Below, one piece after another: positions 9,274 to 16,426 of a stretch of DNA of 52,299 nt (position 1 is its first letter; each line of letters begins with the position of its first letter). The position numbers and the translations under genes were made by a program. Below the pieces are notes generated by a model. It saw only the letters and a program-made list of their open reading frames with translations. It was not told the origin of the DNA and made no database searches. Source of the stretch: Lachnospiraceae bacterium (GTDB lineage: Bacteria > Bacillota > Clostridia > Lachnospirales > Lachnospiraceae); assembly GCA_024687655.1 (NCBI GenBank), contig JAILEN010000086.1, positions 1 through 52,299 of the forward strand, read 5' to 3'.

Positions 9274-10221
9274 TTAATTGTCATTGATGTCAAGTCCTGC
9301 CCGTTCACAGACCGAATCAAAGGTCATGGCTTCGTTGCAGGTCCATTCTGTTTCTATAGTCATGGATGCGGCTGCTATGCCGAGTCTCACGCTGTCCTTC
9401 AAGCTGATGCCCTTTGAGATACAGGCGGCTATGCCGGCCATAAGAGCATCTCCGGCTCCGGTGGTGTTTATATGCCTGGTGGGAAGTGAGGGTAAAAAGC
9501 CCCGCTCAAAGCCGTTGGCAAAATATGCTCCGGCACCTCCCATGGTGATGACCACATTTTTAAGCCCTGTGTTGAGAAGTGCGTCTGCGGCACGCTCAAC
9601 GGATCTTTTATCTGTCGCATCCACCGGGACCCCGGAAAGTATCTCGGCCTCCAGGGCATTGGGAGCAGTCAGTGTAAGATGGGGCAGAGCCTCCTTTATG
9701 TGGACTGCTTTGTTGTAGGACACGGTCTCCGCAAAAACGGGAGCCTTGATCTGCGAGCACAGCTCCCTGATGGTATCAGGTGGCAGATTGGCATCCAGTA
9801 TCACGATCTGGGAATTGTCAATGGCAGGAAGCTTTGAAATAAAAAAGTCCAGGGTCAGGTTTTCAAAGATAGCCATATCAGCTATGGCCAGTTCCATGTC
9901 TCCGGTCTCATCCGTAATATACAGATAAGTGGAGGTTGACTCTCCCCGGGCCGACCGATAGCTCTCGGAAAAGTCGATGCCCAGCCGTGTCAGGTCATCT
10001 GACAGCCGCTGGCCGTGGGCGTCATTCCCAAGGGCTGTGATAAAACGCACCCGCCTGCCTAAAAGGGCCAGGTCCTGAGCCATGTTGCGGCCCACACCTC
10101 CCAACGTGGTGCTGACTGTGCCGGGATTGGAATCCCGGGCTATCGGTTTGTTAAAGGGCTTTCCTCCGATGTCGATATTTGATCCGCCGATGACGGTAAT
10201 AAACTTCTCTTCGTTCTCCAT
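9274..10221 (-). CDS. psuK: PfkB-family pseudouridine kinase
   Basis: 315 residues. A ribokinase/PfkB-fold kinase with the N-terminal GGxxxD-type start (IGGSNIDIGG), LGGVGRNMAQDLALLG, and the C-terminal NTTGAGDALMAG motif holding the catalytic Asp and the anion hole. Its position directly upstream of psuG indicates that it phosphorylates pseudouridine to the 5'-phosphate. Another nucleoside specificity is possible from sequence alone. It is transcribed leftward from a promoter at 10263-10291, and the ribosome site is weak (AGAAGA). No dedicated transporter gene is adjacent. Confidence 0.92.
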   Translation of the reverse strand: MENEEKFITVIGGSNIDIGGKPFNKPIARDSNPGTVSTTLGGVGRNMAQDLALLGRRVRFITALGNDAHGQRLSDDLTRLGIDFSESYRSARGESTSTYLYITDETGDMELAIADMAIFENLTLDFFISKLPAIDNSQIVILDANLPPDTIRELCSQIKAPVFAETVSYNKAVHIKEALPHLTLTAPNALEAEILSGVPVDATDKRSVERAADALLNTGLKNVVITMGGAGAYFANGFERGFLPSLPTRHINTTGAGDALMAGIAACISKGISLKDSVRLGIAAASMTIETEWTCNEAMTFDSVCERAGLDINDN

Positions 10222-10262
10222 AATCTTCTGTCAATTTTCCTGGTCCATAAGTCACAGATAAG

Positions 10263-10291
10263 AGTATAGTCCCCTGAGGATAAAAATGCAA
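10263..10291 (-). promoter_or_regulatory. Promoter for psuK-psuG
   Basis: On the minus strand, TTGCAT (10291-10286) and TATACT (10268-10263) are separated by exactly 17 bp. The -10 lies about 42 nt before the psuK start. Confidence 0.65.
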
Positions 10292-10330
10292 CATGAACAA
10301 AAGCTACAAATCCCATAAATTATCTTTTTT

Positions 10331-10360
10331 ATGGCAATAGAAACTGCTTTAGATTATAAT
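10331..10360 (+). promoter_or_regulatory. Promoter for folD
   Basis: A perfect -10 TATAAT at 10355-10360, with a 4/6 match to the -35 consensus (ATGGCA, 10331-10336) 18 bp upstream. It diverges from the psuK promoter in a 178-bp intergenic region. I saw no riboswitch-like structure there. Confidence 0.5.
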
Positions 10361-10399
10361 AATACCATCGGCGCACTATAACCGGATGTAACGGAGGAT

Positions 10400-11260
10400 A
10401 TGGCAGTGAGAGTCTTAAAGGGCATAGATGCCGCGAGGGCTGTAAACGAGGATATAAAGAGTAAACTGGCAGGTGTGGGCAGGAGCCCGAAGCTGGCCAT
10501 AGTACGGATAGGGGAGAGGCCTGACGACATTTCCTATGAGAGAGGCATCCTTAAAAAAATGGATACCCTGGGTATAGGTGCTGAGGTGCACACATTTCCC
10601 GAGGATATTTCAAATGAGGATTTCCAGGGAGCTTTTAAGGCAATAAACGACGATGACAAGGTGGATGGCATTTTATGTTTCATGCCCATGCCAAAGCAGA
10701 TCGACGCCGGACGGATCGCAGAGACCATAGATCCGCATAAGGACATGGACGGCATATCTCCCGTCAACCAGGCAAAAATATATGCAGGTGATGACAGCGG
10801 ATACGCTCCCTGTACAGCAGAGGCGGTCATCACCCTTTTGGACCATTATGATATAGATGTTACTGGAAAGAGGGTCACAGTCATAGGCAGGAGTCCGGTG
10901 ATCGGACGTCCCGTGTCCATGATGCTGATGAAAAAAAACGCCACCGTCACCATCTGTCACACCAGGACCAAAGACGTGGCAGAGGAGTGCCGCAGGGCGG
11001 ATATCATTGTTGCGGCAGCAGGTGTTCCCAAAATGGTGACTGCAGACTTTGTGTCACAGGGTGCCATCGCCATTGACGTGGGTATCCATGTGGACGAGGA
11101 TGGCAATATGTGCGGTGATGTGGATTATGAGGCAGTGGCAGACAGGTGCGAGGCCATAACCCCGGTTCCGGGAGGGGTGGGATCAGTCACCACCTCGGTG
11201 CTTGCAGATCATGTGAAGAGATCGGTTTTTTGTCAAGGATCAGGCCCAGTGACTCGATAA
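10400..11260 (+). CDS. folD: Methylenetetrahydrofolate dehydrogenase, FolD-type, probably lacking cyclohydrolase activity
   Basis: 286 residues. FolD signatures: DMDGISPVN, the dinucleotide motif VIGRSPVIGRPVSMML, and ITPVPGGVGSVTTSVL. GGAGG sits only 2 nt before the ATG at 10400 but 8 nt before an in-frame GTG at 10406, so the GTG may be the true start. Aligned without gaps to E. coli FolD from the Pro-to-Gly stretch, Tyr46 is kept, but the cyclohydrolase Lys is Ile50 and the partner Gln in VQLPLP is Phe94. This predicts an NAD(P)-dependent dehydrogenase only, with FchA (14996) supplying the cyclohydrolase step. The last residues (FCQGSGPVTR) do not look like a FolD end, and remnant accessory sequence begins here, so the tail was probably altered by an insertion. 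Confidence 0.93.
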   Translation: MAVRVLKGIDAARAVNEDIKSKLAGVGRSPKLAIVRIGERPDDISYERGILKKMDTLGIGAEVHTFPEDISNEDFQGAFKAINDDDKVDGILCFMPMPKQIDAGRIAETIDPHKDMDGISPVNQAKIYAGDDSGYAPCTAEAVITLLDHYDIDVTGKRVTVIGRSPVIGRPVSMMLMKKNATVTICHTRTKDVAEECRRADIIVAAAGVPKMVTADFVSQGAIAIDVGIHVDEDGNMCGDVDYEAVADRCEAITPVPGGVGSVTTSVLADHVKRSVFCQGSGPVTR

Positions 11261-11669
11261 AGCCTCTGCGGAATGCTACCCAGCGTGGCTTTAACGGAGC
11301 TATCCGCAGGATGGCACTTAATGGACGGAATAAAAAGTGTCAGGATATAGAGCTTCTGCCCAGGATGTATTTTGAAAATGACTATCCTGCTATTCGGAGG
11401 AGGATGGTATCATAAACGGGCTCTTCCTTTGCCACAGGCTGCCCTCCGGTGGACTGGAGGTGGTACTGATGACGGCAGTGGGAAAGGATTATGTCAAGAT
11501 ACTTCCACTCATGATATATCAGGCTGTAAAAAGTGCTCAGGAGAAATATGATCCCGACACGCCGGTCATTGTTGACCGACATAATGATGCATCACTGGCT
11601 CTGGGGGAAAAACTTTTCCCCACCGGCTTCGGCATCCCAGTTTATATGGGAGAGAGAAAAGAGAACTAA
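11245..11669 (+). pseudogene. Remnant of a GNAT-like gene
   Basis: Two frames together give a protein-like sequence. One, readable from about 11245 to 11405, contains DIELLPRMYFENDYPA. The other, open from about 11379 to the stop at 11669, contains EEDGIINGLFLCHRLPSGG and then YVKILPLMIYQAVKSAQEKY. The join needs a one-base shift near 11390. The second part aligns with the C-terminal half of the GNAT-like protein at 2793 (DGILLAKKRPEGG; MALLLSAASKAAKQIY). There is no start codon with a ribosome site and no first GNAT half. It is therefore a 5'-deleted, frameshifted copy fused to the end of folD. A short product from GTG 11460 cannot be ruled out. Confidence 0.65.
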
Positions 11670-11686
11670 CCGGGGAAGTATGGGTA

Positions 11687-12292
11687 ATGCGGGTTTTTAT
11701 AGTTGAAAGAGATAAAAACAAAGCGGACAGTGTACGAAACGCCGTATCGAAGGTCGACGGTGAGGCTCTTGTGGAGAGCTTTGACCGGGAGGATGAGCTG
11801 CTGGAGTATTTGAAAAAGCAGGTCGTAACCGACAGGCTGTCGGTAAGGTGCTTCGGTTATTTTGATGTTTTTTTCAAAGGTCGTCCTCTTATTTTCAAAC
11901 GCAAGCAGAGCAAGGAGCTCTTGGCATATCTCATCGACAGGGCCGGTGCGGCCTGCACCTCAGGGGAGCTAACCATGGCGCTGTGGGAGGATGAGGGAGA
12001 TGAAAAGGCCCAGATGAACCGATTGCGGGTGCTGATCAACGACCTGAAAAACACCTTAAAGGATATTGGCATGGAGGATGTGCTGATAAGGGACAAGAGG
12101 GAGATCGCGGTGAACAGGGAGCTGATCGACTGCGATTATTATAAGCTGCTGCAGGGGGACAAGGGGATGATGGATGCCGATGACGGCGAATTCATGCTCC
12201 AGTACAGCTGGGCAGAGCTTACCAACGGCAGGCTTGATTTCATGAAAAGGGAAAAGCCGGAATTTCGGGACACATCAGTTTTATATGTGTAA
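11687..12292 (+). CDS. SARP/BTAD-like winged-helix regulator with a shortened receiver-like N-terminus
   Basis: 201 residues. The first 45 or so (MRVFIVERDKNKADSVRNAV) look like the start of a response-regulator receiver, but the phosphoacceptor part is missing. Residues about 50-130 form an OmpR/SARP-type winged helix: VRCFGYFDVFFKGRPL, then FKRKQSKELLAYLIDRAGA, then LWEDEGDEKAQMNRLRVLINDLKN cut here across two helices. A short BTAD-like tail follows. GGGGAAG lies about 8 nt upstream of the ATG. It sits between a GNAT remnant and the intact kinase gene, which has its own promoter and an inverted repeat. It may regulate the kinase gene, but this is inferred from position only. Confidence 0.7.
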   Translation: MRVFIVERDKNKADSVRNAVSKVDGEALVESFDREDELLEYLKKQVVTDRLSVRCFGYFDVFFKGRPLIFKRKQSKELLAYLIDRAGAACTSGELTMALWEDEGDEKAQMNRLRVLINDLKNTLKDIGMEDVLIRDKREIAVNRELIDCDYYKLLQGDKGMMDADDGEFMLQYSWAELTNGRLDFMKREKPEFRDTSVLYV

Positions 12293-12295
12293 TAT

Positions 12296-12350
12296 TTGTG
12301 TAATACTACCTGACTTATAATACGGTCACGAACAGTTGATATGTGACCGT
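12296..12350 (+). promoter_or_regulatory. Promoter with operator-like inverted repeat before the kinase gene
   Basis: A perfect -10 TATAAT lies at 12316-12321, with only a weak -35 (TTTGTG, 12295-12300, 15 bp away). Immediately after it is an 8-bp inverted repeat, ACGGTCAC (12322-12329) and GTGACCGT (12343-12350), with a 13-nt spacer. It covers the expected transcription start and ends at the ribosome site. It could be a repressor or activator site, or a hairpin that hides the ribosome site. Confidence 0.55.
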
Positions 12351-12362
12351 GGAGGAAGGATT

Positions 12363-14219
12363 ATGAAGGAATTAAATGAAAGCTTGATGGATGAGGCCCA
12401 GTCCTTATCGCAGCAGATGTCCCAGTATGAACAGGGACAAAGCGATACTGTCGAACTAAATAAAAACATGTCGGCCTATAATGCCTTAGAGCTTAGAAAT
12501 GAGATAAAGTACGGTCCCAAGGATGATCAGAAGAAGGGCAAGAAAAAAGAGGAGAACCGCAAGCCCTCCAAGGAGATGCAGGCGGTGCTGGAGGAGGCTG
12601 ACGGGCTGGAGGACTTTATAGGCACCCTTTCCTTTGACAGCAGTGACGGTGTGGCATTTATGTCCGTGGCGGAGACACTGGTGGACAGCTTAAAGCGGCT
12701 GGTGTCCAGATGTGACGATTACCTGAATGCCAAGAATCCCTGGTCTGCTTACGGCAAAGCCAGATACAGGATAGTCAGTATGATGGCGGAGAGGCTGGAC
12801 AAGGATATAGTCGGTCTGCAGGAAAAGGCTGCCATTTACCTTTCCCTGCCTGATGAGGAGAAAAGGAGGATACGCTCCTGGCCGGATCTTCTGAACTGGG
12901 AGAGGACAGTTGAATTTCAGGATAATAAGGATGGTGTAAAGATCTCCAATGCCGGAGGCAACTCCTCGGATGTTATGGTCATCGAAAAGGATGGGGAGAA
13001 GCTTTTCTTCAAGCAGTCCCAAAAGTTGGAAAAGCCTGACCTAAGGGAGCAGTTCGATAAAAAGATGTCGGCTTATTATGAGACCCTGGATGAAGATGTG
13101 GAAGATGAAAGCCCCCAGTATTACCAGTGCGTTTTCCTGGAAAGCTTCAAAACCAGTTTTTTCAAGGAAAGCGGCATAGGCCGGGCGTTTGCCGATGCAT
13201 TATTTGAGTTCAACTCCTCCGGGGATGGATTTGCGGATCTGAAGAAACTGTGTGGGGTCCTTAAGATGGCACCCCATGATGATATAATGGTATTCATCCA
13301 TCGTGTGGACAGCATATCCTTGGATGAACAGAAAAAGATGATCGAAAAGCAGGCGGGTGATTTCTTTGTCTCATTCAGGAAAGATGCGGTTCTTTCCATT
13401 GTGGGACATGATACTGCCGATATAAGCGCGGGGGAGGATATGGCCAAGCGTAATGTGGCCACATCCCGACTGGCAGCCCTTTTGGGTATCGGCGACATGA
13501 TGCCGAAAAGTGAGATGGCCACCATCGAGACAGCCGGCAAAAAGATGTACGGTGTGGTCATGGGAGAGGCCAAGGGGACAAACGCTGACAGCCTGCTGGG
13601 GTCACAGGTTGATCCGGAGTTTAAGGGACAGAGACTGGAATACAGTAACGAGGCACTCCGGGATCTTTTGGACATGCAGATCTTTGATGCGCTCTGCGGC
13701 CAGATAGACAGGCATACAGGCAATCAGATGTTTATGCTTGAGAAGGAGTCCAAAGACGGTAAGACCCGCAATGTGGTTAAAAAAGTTTTCGGTATAGACA
13801 ACGACATGAGCTTTGGCAAGATCAATTATGCTGAAATAATGGACAGTAATCGTGCGGTTCTGAAACGGGTGGAGGACTCCCACGGACTTTTCCTTCCGGG
13901 GATGAGCAGGGAGCTGGCGGAGTCCATACTGGCGCTTGATCCGGCCCTTGTGAATTATGAGATGCTGGGACTTTTGAATAAAAAGGAGAGGCTGGCCCTT
14001 CTCGACAGATTAAGGGGTATACAGGAAGCCATCAAAAAGCAGATGGACTATGAGAAGAAGCATCCTGAGATCCCCTCCAAGTTCATAGAAAAGGACCAGT
14101 GGGGACAGTTTAAGTCGAGACTTTGTGAGGAGGCGAAGAGCAGCAAGAAGAATTGGAATAAGCTAAAAGATAATACATACGTCCAACCGGCTTTACTTGT
14201 GGGGATAAAGGAATTATAG
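12363..14219 (+). CDS. Atypical kinase resembling type II PI 4-kinases, intact copy
   Basis: 618 residues from the ATG at 12363 (GGAGGAAGG 6 nt upstream; the TTG at 12336 is not needed). A helical N-terminal region (about 1-190) precedes the kinase-like core. The core shows a beta hairpin SSDVMVIEKDGEKLFFK with Lys217 as the probable ATP-binding Lys, then DALCGQIDRHTGN (Asp449, Arg450, His451, Asn454), like the DRHxGN catalytic loop of PI 4-kinases. Next comes FGIDNDMSFG (Asp479), in the place of the PI4KII IDNGLAF metal-binding motif. A helical C-terminal part follows. There is no signal peptide or membrane segment. It is a paralogue of the broken gene at 3643. Whether the substrate is a lipid, a protein or something else is unknown. 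HipA-like and actin-fragmin-kinase-like folds are alternatives. Confidence 0.7.
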   Translation: MKELNESLMDEAQSLSQQMSQYEQGQSDTVELNKNMSAYNALELRNEIKYGPKDDQKKGKKKEENRKPSKEMQAVLEEADGLEDFIGTLSFDSSDGVAFMSVAETLVDSLKRLVSRCDDYLNAKNPWSAYGKARYRIVSMMAERLDKDIVGLQEKAAIYLSLPDEEKRRIRSWPDLLNWERTVEFQDNKDGVKISNAGGNSSDVMVIEKDGEKLFFKQSQKLEKPDLREQFDKKMSAYYETLDEDVEDESPQYYQCVFLESFKTSFFKESGIGRAFADALFEFNSSGDGFADLKKLCGVLKMAPHDDIMVFIHRVDSISLDEQKKMIEKQAGDFFVSFRKDAVLSIVGHDTADISAGEDMAKRNVATSRLAALLGIGDMMPKSEMATIETAGKKMYGVVMGEAKGTNADSLLGSQVDPEFKGQRLEYSNEALRDLLDMQIFDALCGQIDRHTGNQMFMLEKESKDGKTRNVVKKVFGIDNDMSFGKINYAEIMDSNRAVLKRVEDSHGLFLPGMSRELAESILALDPALVNYEMLGLLNKKERLALLDRLRGIQEAIKKQMDYEKKHPEIPSKFIEKDQWGQFKSRLCEEAKSSKKNWNKLKDNTYVQPALLVGIKEL

Positions 14220-14228
14220 GAGGTTTTT

Positions 14229-14974
14229 ATGAAGGAGCGAAATAAAGAAACTCAGAAGGGGCTTACGATCAACACTTCCACGAACACGCATGAGAATAAT
14301 ACAGTCGTTAACACCAATATTACCGGGAACAAATTTGGGGACGACAGCTTTGTAAATATTGATATTACAGAAGAGGAGGCGGAGCAGAGCAAAGGAGCTG
14401 ACGCAAAAGGCTACCGCCTATACCCTTGAAATACATGAGACCTTTGGTGAGGTCAGGCAGAGGATGCAGGAGCAGGAACAGCAATATCCGGCGTTGGAAA
14501 ATGAAACGGAAGCTGAGAGACAGGCGCGTATCTATCTGCAACCCTTTTCCACCACCGGTTTTACCGCCAAGATGTTCTCCACGGCCTATATCAAAAGAAT
14601 CTGGCGTTTTGCCTGGAGCTGAAGCAAAGCTGCCATCCAACTGGATGATGGATGAGTACGGAGAGAGCCTGAACGGTTACGCCATGGAGAGGCCAAAAAG
14701 TGTTTTCAATGTAAAGGATGGCAGGACGGATGCCGTGGTTTTGGTCAGCGAGATGAACGAGGACACACTGAACCTGGACTACATCTATTCCGCCAGCAAA
14801 AACAATATAGAGATGCTGGGGATGCTGCGCCGTGTTTTTGAAAAGGCTCTGTCGGATTACGGCCTTGAGAGTTATATCAGGATGATGCCCAAGATGGAGG
14901 ACGGCATGAAGATATACAACAAGCTCTTTGGTGAGACCACCGAGTCCGTTCCCATAGTTTTTGCAGTGAGTTGA
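14229..14974 (+). pseudogene. Broken GNAT-like gene with two frame changes
   Basis: A strong site (AGGAGG, 14218-14223) precedes the ATG at 14229. The first frame encodes 66 residues, including an Asn/Thr-rich stretch (INTSTNTHENN), and stops near 14427. A second frame takes over at about 14395 (ATAYTLEIHETFGEVRQRM, ending near 14620), and a third at about 14605 (AEAKLPSNWMMDEYGESLNG) runs to 14974. Each change equals one extra base. The last part (EDTLNLDYIYSASKNN, then helices) resembles the C-terminal domain of the GNAT-like protein at 1848 (DTIILSQLIRFGEG). The 66-residue first piece could also be a separate small gene. It directly follows the kinase gene and precedes fchA. Confidence 0.6.
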
Positions 14975-14995
14975 TTAAAGTATGAGGGTTTGCTT

Positions 14996-15631
14996 ATGGC
15001 CATGTATGAAAAAAAGATAAATGTATTTTTGGAAGGTCTGGCTTCGGATGCCCCGGTTCCCGGAGGCGGAGGAGCCTGCGGACTGGTGGGAGCCACGGCT
15101 GCCGCACTTGGCAGCATGGTGCTGTCATTGACCACGGGCAAGAAAAAGTATGAGGCGGTACAGCCCGAGATCGATGAGCTGATCCAAAAGATGGGCAAGC
15201 AGCGTATCAGGCTTTTAAACTCCATCGACCGGGATGCTGAGGCTTTCCAGCCCCTGTCGGAGGCCTATGGGATGCCCAGGGAGACCCCCGAGGATATAGA
15301 GCGAAGGGATGCGGTGATGGCCCGGGCTCTTAGGGATGCTGCCACGGCGCCCCTTGAAATGATGGAGCTTTTGCTGGAGACGGCTGCACTTTTATCACGC
15401 ATCTCTGAGATCGGCAGCATGCTGGCCATATCCGATGCGGGAGTGGGACTGGCCTGCTGCAGGGCGGCTCTCTACGGTGCGTCACTCAATGTCTTTATCA
15501 ATACAAAGCTCATGAAGGACAGGACCCTGGCTGATGATATGAACAGGAGAGTTGATGAGATAATAAAAGAAGCAGATGCCATAATAGTACCTGCTTACAA
15601 TGCCATTTCAGTCAATCTGAAGGGTGAATAG
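14996..15631 (+). CDS. fchA: Methenyltetrahydrofolate cyclohydrolase (cyclodeaminase-like)
   Basis: 211 residues from the ATG at 14996 (GAGGG about 8 nt upstream; TTG 14990 is an alternative). It matches the FTCD-C/FchA family: near the N-terminus APVPGGGGACGLVGATAAAL, then the helical bundle with SIDRDAEAFQPLSEAYGMP and ISEIGSMLAISDAGVGL. In anaerobes FchA opens the ring of 5,10-methenyl-THF to 10-formyl-THF. This fits the partner FolD at 10400, which lacks its cyclohydrolase Lys. The two genes are usually adjacent but here stand 3.7 kb apart. The stop abuts the opposite-strand yigZ stop with no gap. Confidence 0.9.
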   Translation: MAMYEKKINVFLEGLASDAPVPGGGGACGLVGATAAALGSMVLSLTTGKKKYEAVQPEIDELIQKMGKQRIRLLNSIDRDAEAFQPLSEAYGMPRETPEDIERRDAVMARALRDAATAPLEMMELLLETAALLSRISEIGSMLAISDAGVGLACCRAALYGASLNVFINTKLMKDRTLADDMNRRVDEIIKEADAIIVPAYNAISVNLKGE

Positions 15632-16243
15632 TTATACTGTATAGCTTTCCTCCGGTGCCCAGTCCAGGCCTGCGGTGCCGGAGGTTTCGTTTGTAATGAG
15701 GGCTTCTATGCTCTCTTTTTTTTCTGTGGGGACCATGCAGACGAACTTTACCGCTTCCTCGTAGACAGTATCCCTGAGGAACAATTTTTGGTCCGCGATG
15801 ATATGCTGGATGCGGCCCACATTGGTGTAGTCCGTGGTGATGGAAAGTACCAGTCCCCTGCGCCGCTCCACCAGCTCGCAGGCGTCTATGCAGGCGCCGG
15901 TGGCGTCGGAATATGCCCTCACCAGACCGCCGGTGCCCAAAAGCACGCCACCGAAATACCTGGTGACTACGATCACCGCATCATGAAGTCCCCGGCCACT
16001 CATCACGTCCAGCATGGGACGGCCTGCGGTGCCGGAGGGCTCACCGTCGTCGGAGGAGCGTGAGGTATCCCCCACTATATACGCCCAGCAGTTGTGCCTG
16101 GCGTCATAGTGCTCCTTCTTTTTCGCAGCCACAAAGGCCATGGCCTCCTCCTCGGAGGTGACATGGGCGCAGCTGCCGATGAAGCGGGACTTTTTTTCTG
16201 TTATCTCACCGGTGCCCGGTGTTTTTATTTCGTATTCTGCCAT
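15632..16243 (-). CDS. yigZ: YigZ/IMPACT family protein
   Basis: 203 residues, normal for the family. The N-terminal UPF0029 domain includes KKSRFIGSCAHV, HYDARHNCWAYIVG, DDGEPSGTAGRPML and VTRYFGGVLLGTGGLVRAYS, all family hallmarks. A C-terminal DUF1949 ferredoxin-like domain follows. The bacterial role is not settled, though IMPACT homologues are linked to translation control. The gene faces fchA tail to tail with no intergenic bases. Confidence 0.93.
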   Translation of the reverse strand: MAEYEIKTPGTGEITEKKSRFIGSCAHVTSEEEAMAFVAAKKKEHYDARHNCWAYIVGDTSRSSDDGEPSGTAGRPMLDVMSGRGLHDAVIVVTRYFGGVLLGTGGLVRAYSDATGACIDACELVERRRGLVLSITTDYTNVGRIQHIIADQKLFLRDTVYEEAVKFVCMVPTEKKESIEALITNETSGTAGLDWAPEESYTV

Positions 16244-16264
16244 GTTTTTCTTTCCCTTTTATAA

Positions 16265-16343
16265 AAGATCCTTCGGGCGTTGCCCTCAGGATGACAAAGA
16301 AACCACTGTCATTCTGAGCGAGCGCAGCGAGTCGAAGAATCTT
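16265..16343. repeat. Dispersed palindromic repeat, copy 1
   Basis: An imperfect palindrome. AAGATCCTTCG (16265-16275) pairs with CGAAGAATCTT (16333-16343), and CTCAGGATGACA (16285-16296) pairs with TGTCATTCTGAG (16307-16318). Related sequence occurs at 19106, 34056, 45013, 49050 and 50437. It lies between the divergent genes yigZ and PBP1A, and its right end supplies the TTGAC of a promoter. Confidence 0.8.
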
Positions 16344-16371
16344 TGACTGTTATGGGTAACTTTATTATAAA
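16343..16371 (+). promoter_or_regulatory. Promoter for the PBP1A gene
   Basis: TTGACT (16343-16348) and TATAAA (16366-16371) are 17 bp apart. The -35 overlaps the end of the palindromic repeat. A second TATAAT at 16384-16389 lacks a clear -35. Confidence 0.6.
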
Positions 16372-16426
16372 TTATAAATATGATATAATACAACCGATTA
16401 TGTGTGTTTTTGAACGGAGTATTTTT

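Noticed and set aside
10222-10399. Tetrahydrofolate or other riboswitch before folD
   Set aside because: The region is short, holds two divergent promoters, and shows no multi-helix structure I could recognise.
11460-11669. Independent 69-residue gene starting at GTG
   Set aside because: The frame is open further upstream and aligns with the C-terminal half of the GNAT-like protein at 2793, so it is the tail of a broken copy.
12363-14219. HipA-type toxin kinase
   Set aside because: No HipB-like antitoxin gene is adjacent, and the IDRHTGN plus IDND motifs fit PI 4-kinases better than HipA. It is kept only as an alternative fold.
16244-16426. CRISPR-like repeat spacing
   Set aside because: The repeat is a single imperfect palindrome here, and its other copies are kilobases apart, not regularly spaced.
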